DNA of 64,000 bases from JBBEAM01 sp040882845 (GTDB lineage: Bacteria; Pseudomonadota; Alphaproteobacteria; Kiloniellales; DSM-21159): positions 868,001 to 932,000 of the forward strand of contig JBBEAM010000007.1 in NCBI GenBank assembly GCA_040882845.1, read 5' to 3'. Shown here piece after piece: positions 26,624 to 35,638 of this stretch (its first letter is position 1; every line of letters starts with the position of its first letter). The translations under genes and the position numbers were made by a program. The notes under the pieces are model-generated. The model was not told the DNA's origin and ran no database searches. It saw only the letters and a list, made by a program, of their open reading frames with translations.

Positions 26624-27796
26624 CTAGCTCCGTTCCGCGAGATGCGCGCCGATACGCCTCAGGGCCTCGCGCAGATTATCCTCCGAGGTCGCGTAGGACA
26701 GCCGCAGATAGCCTTCCCCATAGCGGCCGAAGGAAGTACCGGCGATGGTGGCGACCCCGGCCTGTTCGAGCAGTTCGGTCTCGAGCAGCTTGGCCTGCAG
26801 CCCGGTCTTGGAGATGTTCGGAAAGGCGTAGAAGGCGCCGGCCGGACGCACGCAGCTGAGCTGCGGAATTTCGGCGATAAGCTCCATCAGCAGCGCGCGG
26901 CGCCGGTCGAAGGCTGCGGTCATCTCGGCGACCGCGTCCTGCGGCCCGGTGAGGGCGGCGATGCCGGCCCACTGGGTCGGCGCGTTGACGCAGGAGTTGG
27001 AGTTGATGGCCAGCCGCGTCGCCTGCTCGGCAAGGGCCTCAGGCCAGACGCCGTATCCCAGCCGCCAGCCGGTCATGGCATAGGTCTTGCTCCAGCCGTC
27101 GAGCAGGATCAGCCGGTCCTTCAGTTCCGGGTAGTGCAACAGGCTGGCGTGCTCGGCGCCGTCGTAGAGCATCTGGCCGTAGATCTCGTCGGACAGGATG
27201 GCGAGCTCGGGATGCCGCAACAGGCCTTCGGCAAGCTTGTCCATCTCGGCGCGCGGGGTGATGCCGCCGGTCGGGTTGGCCGGCGTGTTGACGATCAGCA
27301 GCCGGGTCGCCGGCCCGATCTTCGACAGCACCTCCTCGGCGGAGAAGCCGAAGGCGTTCTCCTCGCGCAGCGGCACTGGGACCGCCTTGGCGCCGGTGAA
27401 CTCGATCACCGAGCGGTAGATGGGAAAGCCCGGGTCGGGATAGAGGATCTCGGCGCCCGGCTCGCCGAACATCAGAATGGCGAAGAACATCGTCACCTTG
27501 CCGCCGGGGACGACGACGACGCGGTCAGGCTCGACCTTGACCGCCAGGCGCCAGGCCAGGTCGTCGCTGACGGCGCGCCGCAGTTCCGGGATGCCGTTGG
27601 CCGGCGTGTAGCCGTGGTGGCCGTCCTTCAGCGCCTTGACCGCCGCCTCCACGACATGCGGTGGCGTGGGGAAGTCCGGCTGGCCGATGCCGAGGTTGAC
27701 GATCGAACGGCCTTCGGCTTCCAGCGCCTTGGCGCGTGCCAGCACTTCGAAGGCGCTTTCGGTTCCCAGGCGGGACATGGCCGCTGCAAGCTGCAT
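26624..27796 (-). CDS. PLP-dependent aminotransferase, class I/II
   Basis: 390 residues, an aspartate-aminotransferase-fold enzyme. Residues include NLGIGQPDFPTPPHVVEAA, GYTPANGIPELR, NTPANPTGGITPR, DEIYGQMLYDG and the PLP lysine K237 in LDGWSKTYAMTGWRLGYG, plus a C-terminal Arg for the substrate carboxylate in GYLRLSYA. This subgroup (AspC/AlaA-like) transaminates amino acids with 2-oxo acids; the exact amino acid is not determined. It is divergent from the tRNA-His region and upstream of glnB's control region. Confidence 0.92.
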   Translation of the reverse strand: MQLAAAMSRLGTESAFEVLARAKALEAEGRSIVNLGIGQPDFPTPPHVVEAAVKALKDGHHGYTPANGIPELRRAVSDDLAWRLAVKVEPDRVVVVPGGKVTMFFAILMFGEPGAEILYPDPGFPIYRSVIEFTGAKAVPVPLREENAFGFSAEEVLSKIGPATRLLIVNTPANPTGGITPRAEMDKLAEGLLRHPELAILSDEIYGQMLYDGAEHASLLHYPELKDRLILLDGWSKTYAMTGWRLGYGVWPEALAEQATRLAINSNSCVNAPTQWAGIAALTGPQDAVAEMTAAFDRRRALLMELIAEIPQLSCVRPAGAFYAFPNISKTGLQAKLLETELLEQAGVATIAGTSFGRYGEGYLRLSYATSEDNLREALRRIGAHLAERS

Positions 27797-27913
27797 CGCG
27801 CTCTCTCCTCGGACGGCGGAGCGGCGAGCCTAGGGCCGGGCCGCCGGGCAGGCAAGTCCCCGGAAAGCGCATCGCAGAGCCCGCCCGCAACCGCCGGCGC
27901 CAAGAGAAGGCGC

Positions 27914-27943
27914 TTGACGGCTTTCCTCGTGAGGACGTAAACA
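27914..27943 (+). promoter_or_regulatory. Possible promoter of tRNA-His
   Basis: TTGACG (27914-27919) and TAAACA (27938-27943) with an 18-bp spacer, about 60 bp before the tRNA. The -10 resembles that proposed before tRNA-Asp (TAAACC). Tentative. Confidence 0.4.
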
Positions 27944-28002
27944 GCCGCCTCCAAAGCCGGAACGCGCCCAGAAATTCGGCACGATCCGCCGCTGCGTGAA
28001 TG

Positions 28003-28079
28003 GTGGCTGTAGCTCAGTCGGTTAGAGCGCCTGGTTGTGGTCCAGGAGGTCGTCGGTTCGATCCCGATCAGCCACCCCA
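28003..28079 (+). tRNA. tRNA-His (GTG)
   Basis: A 77-nt cloverleaf: acceptor GTGGCTG pairs with CAGCCAC, D arm with AGCTCAGTCGGTTAGAGC, anticodon arm CCTGG-TTGTGGT-CCAGG region with anticodon GTG, and T loop GGTTCGATCC. A G at 28002 supplies the G-1 expected of tRNA-His opposite the discriminator C at 28076. CCA is encoded (28077-28079). Confidence 0.97.
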
Positions 28080-28158
28080 CGTGTCCGCCTTTCCTGTCGC
28101 CTGAAAAGCAAACACCGGTCATTCTTGCTCGCCTAAACTGGCGGAGATAAGATCGGTC

Positions 28159-29403
28159 ATGGCCTGGAGTCGATCTTATCTGCGTCTCCTGGCGTTGGCC
28201 GTAATGTTCGTGCTGACGCCGGCCGTGATTTTGCCCGTCACGGCTCAGGCTCAGGACTATGCTGCCGGGCTCGATGCCTACGATCGCGGTGAGTTCGAGG
28301 AAGCCCTCCGCATCCTGCAGCCGCTCGCCGATGCGGGCGACGCGCGAGCGCAATACGGCATCGGTAAAATCTACGAAACCGGGGGCGGGCCGATCGTCAG
28401 CGATCCGCAGCAGGCGGTCCTCTGGTACAGCAGGTCGGCGGAACAGGGCGTTGCTGCTGCGCAGAACAATCTCGCGCTGATGTATGCCGAGGGGCGTGGC
28501 GTATCTCAGAACAAGCCGCAGGCGCTTGCGCTCTGGGAAGCGGCGGCGCGCGGCGGGCATCCGCATGCGCAATACAACATGGGACTGCTGTTCTACCGAG
28601 GGGAGGGGGTCGAACGCGACCTCTCCATGGCCGCGGCTTGGTTCGGCCAGGCAGCCGAGAGCGGCCTGGCGGAGGCGCAGTTCGCGGTCGCCGAGATGCA
28701 TCGCCTCGGCATCGGCCTGCCGCAGGATGACCGCAAGGCGCTCGGGTGGTACCAGCTGGCGGCTGCGCAGGGGCATGAGGCGGCGCGCAGCCAGACCGGG
28801 CGCCTGCGTGGCCTGGGCATCGCCCCGGAGGACGTACAAGGCAGCTTCTCCATGCCACCGGGCAGGGCAGATCAGGTGCAGTTGACCGCAGCGACCACGG
28901 AGCAGACGCCATCCGCTCCGCAGGTGGCGTTGCCGGAGCCCAGACCTGAACCTCAACCCGTCCAGGAGACGCCAATCTCTGCGGCGCCGGAGGTTGCGGC
29001 AACGCCGGCTTCCGCACCCGAACCCGAACCAAACACCGACTCTATTCCTGAAGCGCAGGCACAGGCGGCAGCGGCTGCGGCTTCGCCTGCGGCCGCGCTG
29101 CCCTCTCGGCAATTGGCATCGACTAGTGCGGCGGTCCCGGCCAGCGGCGGCGCTTTTTCGCTATGGCTCGGATCGATGAACGAGGAGGGTGCGGCGCGCG
29201 AGATGTCGGCCAGTCTGACTTCGCTCTATGGCGAGTCGCTCAGCGGGGCCGACCTCACGGTGCGCCGGGTCGAGGTCGGCGGCAGCGACGTCTTTTACCG
29301 CGTGGTCGCCAGCTCCTGGCCAAGCATTGCAGATGCGCGCAGCGTCTGCTCGGCCTTACGCCACAACGATCCCGCCGTCTTTTGCAAGGTGGTCCAGGAC
29401 TAG
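28159..29403 (+). CDS. Sel1-repeat and SPOR-domain envelope protein
   Basis: 414 residues. An N-terminal signal peptide or anchor (about residues 8-33, ending TAQAQDYAAG) is followed by about five Sel1/TPR-like repeats (residues ~35-215; for example DARAQYGIGKIYETGGG, AAAQNNLALMYAEGRGV, HPHAQYNMGLLFYRGEGV). A Pro/Ala/Glu-rich linker (about 240-320) leads to a C-terminal SPOR domain (325-414; FSLWLGSMNEEGAARE...VFYRVVASSWPS), which binds denuded peptidoglycan at division septa. It probably acts in the periplasm in cell-wall organisation. Similar Sel1-SPOR fusions are common in alphaproteobacteria. Confidence 0.9.
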   Translation: MAWSRSYLRLLALAVMFVLTPAVILPVTAQAQDYAAGLDAYDRGEFEEALRILQPLADAGDARAQYGIGKIYETGGGPIVSDPQQAVLWYSRSAEQGVAAAQNNLALMYAEGRGVSQNKPQALALWEAAARGGHPHAQYNMGLLFYRGEGVERDLSMAAAWFGQAAESGLAEAQFAVAEMHRLGIGLPQDDRKALGWYQLAAAQGHEAARSQTGRLRGLGIAPEDVQGSFSMPPGRADQVQLTAATTEQTPSAPQVALPEPRPEPQPVQETPISAAPEVAATPASAPEPEPNTDSIPEAQAQAAAAAASPAAALPSRQLASTSAAVPASGGAFSLWLGSMNEEGAAREMSASLTSLYGESLSGADLTVRRVEVGGSDVFYRVVASSWPSIADARSVCSALRHNDPAVFCKVVQD

Positions 29404-29435
29404 CTTTCCTCTCCCCGCGGCGCTACCACGGAGAC

Positions 29436-30938
29436 ATGGATACGCGCGCCCTTCGGGTCAGCCTGCTCTCCAACGAGGAATGCGCCGCCGCGGACGCGGC
29501 GGCGGCGCGCAGCGGCACGCCGGGCGCGACCTTGATGGAGAATGCCGGCGCCGCGGTGGCGCGAGCGGTCATGGACCGCTACGCGCTTTGCCCCGTCATC
29601 GTCCTGGCGGGACCGGGCAACAACGGCGGCGACGGCTTCGTCGCAGCCCGGCATCTGCGGCAGGCCGGCTGGCCGGTGCGCCTGGCGCTGCTCGGCAACC
29701 GGTCAGCCCTGAAAGGCGATGCCGCGCAGCACGCCGGCTTGTGGGCAGGCGAGGTGGAGGCGCTTTCTCCGGGAAGCCTGCACGGCGCCGGGCTGGTGGT
29801 CGACGCGCTGTTCGGAGCCGGGCTCAGCCGGCCGTTGGAAGGGCAGGCGGCGGCCTGCGTGGAAACCGCCAATGCGGGACGCGCGCCGGTCGTCGCCGTC
29901 GATGTACCCAGCGGCCTGGCCGGCAACAGCGGAGCGATCCTCGGCGGGTTGGCGGCCAAGGCCGCGCTCACCGTCACCTTCTTCCGCAAGAAGCCCGGCC
30001 ATCTCCTGCTGCCCGGCCGCGCGCTCTGCGGCGCGCTCGTCCTGGCCGATATCGGCATTCCCGACGCCGTGCTGGACGAGATCGGGCCCAGGCTCTGGGA
30101 GAACCGGCCGGACCTCTGGCAGGCGCAGTATCCCCGCCGCAGCGCCAGCGGACACAAGTACCGCCACGGTCATGCGCTGATCGCTGGCGGCAGCGAGATG
30201 ACCGGCGCCGGCCGTCTCGCAAGCCGTTCGGCACTGCGCTGCGGTGCCGGTCTGGTCACCGTAGCAGCGCCGCGCGCAGCGCTGCTGGCCTATCAGCTCG
30301 AGAGTCCGAGCTTACTGGCGACAGCGTGCGAGGACGAGAACGCCTGGCAGGGGTTGCTTGCCGACACGCGCAGGAATGCCCTGCTGCTCGGCCCTGGCGG
30401 CGGCGTCGGGCCAGAGATGAGGAAATGGGTGTTGTCGAGCCTGGCGACGGGCCGGGCAACCGTGCTCGACGCCGATGCCTTGACCTCCTTCGCGGACGAT
30501 CCGGCAAGCCTGTTCGACGCGATCGCGGGGCCTTGCGTCCTGACTCCCCATGAGGGTGAGTTCGCCCGCCTTTTCCCCGACCTGGAGGGGGACAAGCTGG
30601 CGCGCGCCAGGGCGGCGGCGCAAGGCAGCGGCGCAGTGGTGCTGCTGAAGGGCGCTGACAGCGTGATCGCGGCGCCTGACGGCCGCGCTGCGATCAATGC
30701 CAATGCGCCGCCGGAGCTGGCGACCGCCGGGGCCGGGGACGTTCTGGCCGGCATGATCCTGGCCTACCTTGCCCAGGGTACCGATCCCTTCGAAGCCGCC
30801 TGCATGGCCGCCTGGCTGCATGGCGATGCAGCCGCGCGCTTCGGCGCTGGGTTGATCTCGGAGGACCTGCCGGAGCTTCTGCCGGCGGCCCAGCAGGCGC
30901 TGTTCGCGTTACTCTCCGATAGCAGGAATTCAACTTAA
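29436..30938 (+). CDS. nnr: Bifunctional NAD(P)HX epimerase/dehydratase
   Basis: 500 residues from the ATG at 29436, preceded by GGAG; the longer upstream frame has no conserved sequence. The N-terminal YjeF-N domain (NAD(P)HX epimerase) shows MENAGAAVARAV and LAGPGNNGGDGFVAARHL. The C-terminal carbohydrate-kinase-like domain (ADP-dependent dehydratase) shows HKYRHGHALIAGGS, LLGPGGGVG, VLDADALTSF and the catalytic ATAGAGDVLAGMI. Together they repair hydrated NADH/NADPH. The gene follows the SPOR gene by about 30 bp on the same strand. Confidence 0.95.
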   Translation: MDTRALRVSLLSNEECAAADAAAARSGTPGATLMENAGAAVARAVMDRYALCPVIVLAGPGNNGGDGFVAARHLRQAGWPVRLALLGNRSALKGDAAQHAGLWAGEVEALSPGSLHGAGLVVDALFGAGLSRPLEGQAAACVETANAGRAPVVAVDVPSGLAGNSGAILGGLAAKAALTVTFFRKKPGHLLLPGRALCGALVLADIGIPDAVLDEIGPRLWENRPDLWQAQYPRRSASGHKYRHGHALIAGGSEMTGAGRLASRSALRCGAGLVTVAAPRAALLAYQLESPSLLATACEDENAWQGLLADTRRNALLLGPGGGVGPEMRKWVLSSLATGRATVLDADALTSFADDPASLFDAIAGPCVLTPHEGEFARLFPDLEGDKLARARAAAQGSGAVVLLKGADSVIAAPDGRAAINANAPPELATAGAGDVLAGMILAYLAQGTDPFEAACMAAWLHGDAAARFGAGLISEDLPELLPAAQQALFALLSDSRNST

Positions 30939-31013
30939 ATACTCGATTTCACTTAAGCTTTTCTTGATCCCTGCTGGTTAGGCTTTTCAGTTACGTTCGA
31001 CCACATCGGGGTA

Positions 31014-31283
31014 ATGACGATGTTTGAGGGTCTCGCCGAAGCCGCCGGGTGGCGCCGGCCACTGCCGGTTGTCGAAAAGGGCGGCGTCTACTGCCGCAAC
31101 GGTTCCGACAAAGCCTATGAGTGGGCGACGGTTCTAGCGGTGCAGCAGGATCACCGTGGGATTCCACATGTCACCTATCAGGCGCTGATCGGCTGGGGCG
31201 AGGGGGCCTCAATGACAAGTCAGCGGACACTGACCTTGGCAGCCTTCGTCAAGCACTATGGAATATCAAAGCAACGTCATTAA
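31014..31283 (+). CDS. Small conserved-looking protein of unknown function
   Basis: 89 residues; ATG at 31014, with a second in-frame ATG two codons later. The sequence has a compact basic/aromatic character: VEKGGVYCRNGSDKAYEW, then VLAVQQDHRGIPHVTYQA and QRTLTLAAFVKHYG. It looks like a small SH3-like or Tudor-like beta domain (inference), and I recognise no family. Codon use is like the surrounding genome. Intergenic flanks on both sides suggest its own promoter; TTGATC near 30963 may be part of one. Real coding is likely but not proven. Confidence 0.65.
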   Translation: MTMFEGLAEAAGWRRPLPVVEKGGVYCRNGSDKAYEWATVLAVQQDHRGIPHVTYQALIGWGEGASMTSQRTLTLAAFVKHYGISKQRH

Positions 31284-31380
31284 ATCAGTAATCTGTACTA
31301 ATTTTCTGATCTAAAACCTTAAAGAAATTCAGTGATCTCTGCGTCTGCAGGGGAATTGTGGCTGTGTCTCCTCGCAGCTT

Positions 31381-31394
31381 GCCGTTATAACGGC
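31381..31394. repeat. Perfect 14-bp palindrome before the AceE-like gene
   Basis: GCCGTTATAACGGC is a perfect palindrome ending 20 bp upstream of the ATG at 31415 and just before the AAGGAG ribosome site. A site here could serve as an operator for a dimeric regulator. No regulator gene is adjacent and the palindrome belongs to no family I can name. Confidence 0.45.
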
Positions 31395-31414
31395 GCGAGT
31401 TGAAGGAGACGCCC

Positions 31415-33841
31415 ATGCCGAAGCAAGACGCCGGCCGCAAAGCGGTCCCGCAGACCGGGTCGAATCGCCTGGAACTCCTGACGGCCCTGCAGCGCAAGAC
31501 GCTCTGGCTTGCCGCCTGGACGATCCACCACGCCAATCATATCCGGCCCAATCCGGAAGGGCTGAAGGTCGGTGGACATCAGGCGTCCTGCGCTTCGCTG
31601 AATGCGCTGATGACCGCGCTCTATTTCGACGTCCTGCGGCCCGAGGATCGGGTCGCGGTGAAGCCTCATGCCAGCCCGGTGTTCCACGCCATCCAGTACC
31701 TGCTCGGCCAGCAGCCGGTGGAGAAGCTGAAGGACTTCCGGGCCTTCGGCGGCGCCCAGTCCTATCCCTCGCGGACCAAGGACGGCGACTATGTGGATTT
31801 CTCGACCGGCTCGGTCGGCCTCGGCGTCGCCATGACCTCCTTCGCCAGCCTGACCCAGGACTACATCGACATGAAGCGCCTGCTGCCCGAGGGGCGTCGG
31901 CCCGGCCGGATGATCGCGCTGGTCGGCGATGCCGAGCTCGACGAGGGCAATGTTTACGAGGCCCTGCTCGAAGGCTGGAAACATGACGTGCGCAATGTCT
32001 GGTGGGTGATCGACTACAACCGCCAGAGTCTGGATTCCGTGGTCACCGACCGGCTGTTCGGACAGATCGACAAGCTGTTCGATTCCATGGGCTGGCGGGT
32101 CGTCACCTTGAAGTACGGCAAGCTGCTGCGCGCCGCCTTCGCGCGCCCCGGCGGCGAGGAATTGCGTCGCTGGATCGACGACTGTCCGAATTCGCTCTAC
32201 TCGGCGCTGGTCTTCAAGGGCGCCGCCGGCTGGCGCGATCACCTGAAGAAGGATCTTGGCGCGGTACCGGGCATCGAGGAACTGCTCGACGATCACGACG
32301 ATGCGGCGCTCGAGGATCTGATGACCAACTTGGCGGGGCACTGCCTGGAGACCGTGCTGGAAGCCTTCCATGGCATCGGCGACGACCGGCCGACCTGCTT
32401 CATCGCCTATACGGTAAAGGGGTTCGGCCTGCCCTTCGCCGGACACAAGGACAATCACGCCGGGCTGATGAACCCGGATCAGATGGAAGAGTTCCGCCGC
32501 CGCAACCGCATCGAGGAAGGCGAGGAGTGGGCGCCCTTCGCCGGACTGAACCTCGCGCCGGAGGCGCTACGCGGCTATCTCGACGAGGTCGCCTTCGCCG
32601 CCGAGGGGCCGCGGCGCTTCACCGCCCCGGTGATCCCGGTGCCGGAGATCGCGACGCCGCGCGCCGAGCGGATGTCGACCCAGGAGGCCTTCGGCCGGGT
32701 CCTGGGTGAACTTTCCAAGGACGAGGGCGAGCTGGCGCGGCGCATCGTCACCACCTCGCCGGATGTGACGGTGTCGACCAACCTCGGCGCCTGGGTGAAC
32801 AGGCGCGGCGTTTTCGACCGTCACCGGCGCGAAGATATCTTCCGCGAGGAAAAGGTCGTTTCGGCGCAGAAGTGGGGGATGTCGCCGGAGGGGCAGCACA
32901 TCGAACTGGGCATCGCCGAGAACAACCTCTTCCTCCTGCTCGCCGCGCTCGGCCTATCGCATTCGCTATTCGGCAGCCGCCTGCTGCCGATCGGAACGCT
33001 CTACGATCCCTTCATCCAGCGCGGCCTGGATGCCCTCAACTACGCCTGCTACCAGGACGCCCGCTTCCTGCTGATCGGCACGCCCTCGGGCATCACCCTG
33101 GCACCGGAGGGCGGCGCGCATCAGTCGGTCTCGACCCCGCTGATCGGCATGGCCCAGGACGGCCTGGCGTACTTCGAGCCGGCCTACGCCGATGAGCTGG
33201 CGGCGATCATGGCCTGGAGCTTCGACTACATGCAGCGCGACGAGGCCCATCCCGGCAAGGATGCCCTTCCGGGCACCCCTTGGCTGCGCGACGCCAGCGG
33301 CGGCTCCGTCTATCTGCGGCTTTCGACCCGCACGATCGCGCAGCCGCAGCGCGAGATCCCTGCGCGTCTGCGCGAGCAGATCATCACCGGAGGCTACTGG
33401 CTGCGTGCACCGGAGCCCGGCGCCAAGCTGGCGCTGGTCTATAGCGGCGCGGTGGCGCCGGATGCCCTGGCGGCCTTCGAGGATATCCTTGAGGACGTTC
33501 CCGGCGCGGGGCTGCTGGCGGTGACCTCGGCCGACCGGCTGAACGCGGAGTGGCATGCCGCCGCACGCGCCCGCGAAGCCGGTGAGAGCGGCGCGCGCAG
33601 TCATGTCGAGGAACTGTTGTCCCAGCTCGCGCCCGGCGCCGCGCTGGTGACCGTGCTGGACGGCCATCCGGCGACTCTAGGCTGGCTCGGCTCGGTGCGC
33701 GGTCACCGCGTTCAGGCTCTCGGCGTCGAACACTTCGGCCAATCCGGGACGATTGCCGATCTCTATCGCGAGTACGGCCTGGATCGCGATGCGATTCTAA
33801 ATGCGGCGGCGGCCGCGCTGTTGGGCGAAAAAGCGGGCTGA
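31415..33841 (+). CDS. Transketolase/AceE-like thiamine diphosphate enzyme
   Basis: 808 residues from the ATG at 31415, with AAGGAG six bases upstream; a TTG 15 bp earlier is the alternative. The ThDP motif runs from ALVGDAELDEGNVYEALLEG to VWWVIDYNRQ, and the pyrimidine-binding domain contains IELGIAENNLFLLLAALG. Segments such as GHQASCASLNALMTALYF and KPHASPVFHAIQYLLG match homodimeric pyruvate dehydrogenase E1 (AceE) and related 'transketolase' proteins of alphaproteobacteria. No E2 (acetyltransferase) or E3 gene is near, so it may not be part of a standard pyruvate dehydrogenase complex. Substrate undecided between pyruvate, another 2-oxo acid and a ketose phosphate. Confidence 0.85.
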   Translation: MPKQDAGRKAVPQTGSNRLELLTALQRKTLWLAAWTIHHANHIRPNPEGLKVGGHQASCASLNALMTALYFDVLRPEDRVAVKPHASPVFHAIQYLLGQQPVEKLKDFRAFGGAQSYPSRTKDGDYVDFSTGSVGLGVAMTSFASLTQDYIDMKRLLPEGRRPGRMIALVGDAELDEGNVYEALLEGWKHDVRNVWWVIDYNRQSLDSVVTDRLFGQIDKLFDSMGWRVVTLKYGKLLRAAFARPGGEELRRWIDDCPNSLYSALVFKGAAGWRDHLKKDLGAVPGIEELLDDHDDAALEDLMTNLAGHCLETVLEAFHGIGDDRPTCFIAYTVKGFGLPFAGHKDNHAGLMNPDQMEEFRRRNRIEEGEEWAPFAGLNLAPEALRGYLDEVAFAAEGPRRFTAPVIPVPEIATPRAERMSTQEAFGRVLGELSKDEGELARRIVTTSPDVTVSTNLGAWVNRRGVFDRHRREDIFREEKVVSAQKWGMSPEGQHIELGIAENNLFLLLAALGLSHSLFGSRLLPIGTLYDPFIQRGLDALNYACYQDARFLLIGTPSGITLAPEGGAHQSVSTPLIGMAQDGLAYFEPAYADELAAIMAWSFDYMQRDEAHPGKDALPGTPWLRDASGGSVYLRLSTRTIAQPQREIPARLREQIITGGYWLRAPEPGAKLALVYSGAVAPDALAAFEDILEDVPGAGLLAVTSADRLNAEWHAAARAREAGESGARSHVEELLSQLAPGAALVTVLDGHPATLGWLGSVRGHRVQALGVEHFGQSGTIADLYREYGLDRDAILNAAAAALLGEKAG

Positions 33842-33848
33842 ACGCCGC

Positions 33849-33878
33849 TTGTTTGCGCGAAAACAGTTGTGCTATAGA
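33849..33878 (+). promoter_or_regulatory. Possible promoter of tRNA-Leu
   Basis: TTGTTT (33849-33854) and TATAGA (33873-33878), 18 bp apart, end 18 bp before the tRNA. A good -10 and fair -35. Confidence 0.5.
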
Positions 33879-33896
33879 CGCGCATTCCGCCACCGG

Positions 33897-33981
33897 GCGG
33901 GCGTGGCGGAATTGGTAGACGCGCTGGTTTTAGGTACCAGTGGAGCAATCCGTGGGGGTTCAAGTCCCTCCGCCCGCACCA
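33897..33981 (+). tRNA. tRNA-Leu (TAG)
   Basis: An 85-nt class II tRNA with a long variable arm: acceptor GCGGGCG pairs with CGCCCGC, D arm with GGAATTGGTAGAC, anticodon stem CTGGT/ACCAG-type enclosing TTTAGGT, anticodon TAG, and T loop GGTTCAAGTCC. Discriminator A78 and CCA encoded at 33979-33981. Confidence 0.97.
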
Positions 33982-34069
33982 CAGAATTCCATCGCAGACC
34001 CCCGAAAGGGCCGACGCGCGCAATACTGCGACAAACTTTGACACGGACGAACAGAGGCCGAGCCCAAGC

Positions 34070-35521
34070 ATGCAGGTTACGGAAACGAATACAGACGGTT
34101 TGAAACGCGAGTTCACCGTCGTGATCAGCGCCAAGGATCTCAATGAGAAGACGGAAGCGCGTCTCAGCGAGCTAGGCCAGAACATCAAGGTTCCGGGCTT
34201 TCGTCCCGGAAAGGTGCCGATGAGCGTGCTGAAGCAGCGCTATGGCCAGAACGTCATGGGCGAGGTGCTCGAGCGCGCCGTGCAGGACAGTTCTTCCCAG
34301 GCACTGCAGGAGCGCGGCGTGCGCCCGGCGATGCAGCCGAAGGTGGAGATCACCAAGTTCGAGGAGGGCAAGGATCTCGAGTACACCATGGAACTCGAGA
34401 TCATGCCGGAATTCGAGCCGATGGACTTCTCCAAGCTGGAGCTGGAGAAGGTCGAGGTCGAGGTGCCGGAGAAGGAGGTCGACGAGGCTCTGGAGCGAAT
34501 CGCTTCCCAGCGCACCGAGACCAAGCCGCTTTCCAAGGCGCGCAAGTCGCAGAAGGGCGACGTCCTGGTGATCGACTTCAAGGGCAGCGTGGACGGCGAG
34601 AGCTTCCCCGGCATGGACGCCGAGGATCATCACCTCGAGCTCGGCTCCAACGCCTTCGTCGCCGGATTCGAGGAGCAGCTGATCGGCCTCGACAAGGGCA
34701 AGCAGACCGACGTCAAGGTGACCTTCCCGGAGCAGTACGCCAACGACAAGCTGGCCGGCAGGGAAGCGGTTTTCGACGTCACCGTGAAGGACATTCTGGA
34801 AACGGTTCCGGCCAAGCTCGACGACGAGATGGCCAAGGCCTATGGCGAGGAGAGCCTCGAGGGGCTGAAGAACCGGGTGCGCCAGGAACTCGGCAAGGAT
34901 TATGGGCAGCTGACCCGCTCCAAGATGAAGCGCGAACTGCTCGACCAGCTTGCCGACAACCACGATTTCAAGGTGCCGGCCGGGATGGTCGATGCCGAGT
35001 TCGAGACGATCTGGAAGCAGATCGAGGAAGCCAAGAAGAACGACGCGCTGGACGACGACGACAAGGGTAAGAGCGACGACCAGCTCCGCGAGGAGTACCG
35101 CACCATCGCCGAGCGGCGGGTGCGCCTCGGCCTGCTGCTTTCCGAGGTCGGACGGCTCAACCAGGTGGACGTCACCCAGGAGGAGTTGAACTCGGCTCTG
35201 ATCCAGGAGGCCCAGCGCCACCCGGGGCAGGAGCGCCAGGTGATCGAGTTCTTCCAGAAGAACCCGGATGCGCTCGCCAATCTGCGTGCGCCGATCTACG
35301 AGGACAAGGTGATCGACTTCATCATCGAGCAGGCCAAGGTCACCGAGCGGAAGATGACCGTGGACGAGCTGCAGGCCGAACTCGAGGCGGAGAACTCCGG
35401 CGAAGGCGAGGCGCCGAAGAAGCCGTCCTCGGACAAGTCCGGCGCGAAGGATTCCGGAGCCAAGAAGGCGGCGGCCGGCAAGAGCGGTGGCGCCAAGAAG
35501 GCCGCGGCCAAGAAGTCCTGA
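34070..35521 (+). CDS. tig: Trigger factor (ribosome-associated chaperone and prolyl isomerase)
   Basis: 483 residues. The N-terminal ribosome-binding domain carries VPGFRPGKVPMSVLKQRYG, the FKBP-like isomerase domain lies around residues 155-245 (VLVIDFKGSVDGESFPG, LGSNAFVAGFEEQLIG), and the helical C-terminal cradle extends to about 450. The last ~35 residues are a Lys/Ala/Gly-rich, histone-like tail (for example KKAAAGKSGGAKKAAAKKS), longer and more basic than in E. coli. It is the first of the tig-clpP-clpX-lon protein quality-control block. Confidence 0.97.
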   Translation: MQVTETNTDGLKREFTVVISAKDLNEKTEARLSELGQNIKVPGFRPGKVPMSVLKQRYGQNVMGEVLERAVQDSSSQALQERGVRPAMQPKVEITKFEEGKDLEYTMELEIMPEFEPMDFSKLELEKVEVEVPEKEVDEALERIASQRTETKPLSKARKSQKGDVLVIDFKGSVDGESFPGMDAEDHHLELGSNAFVAGFEEQLIGLDKGKQTDVKVTFPEQYANDKLAGREAVFDVTVKDILETVPAKLDDEMAKAYGEESLEGLKNRVRQELGKDYGQLTRSKMKRELLDQLADNHDFKVPAGMVDAEFETIWKQIEEAKKNDALDDDDKGKSDDQLREEYRTIAERRVRLGLLLSEVGRLNQVDVTQEELNSALIQEAQRHPGQERQVIEFFQKNPDALANLRAPIYEDKVIDFIIEQAKVTERKMTVDELQAELEAENSGEGEAPKKPSSDKSGAKDSGAKKAAAGKSGGAKKAAAKKS

Positions 35522-35638
35522 CGCGAATTCCGCCAAGGTAGTCGGGGGCGGGGCGGAAGAATTCTGTTCCGCCCGCGTCTGGTAAATCGCGAAGCATGCC
35601 TCATATCTGAGGCTCACATTCAGCACAGCAGGCGAGCC

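Noticed and set aside
35522..35575. Terminator after tig
   Set aside because: GAATTCCGCC and GGCGGAAGAATTC form an imperfect long stem, but with a bulge and no T tract; too weak to call.
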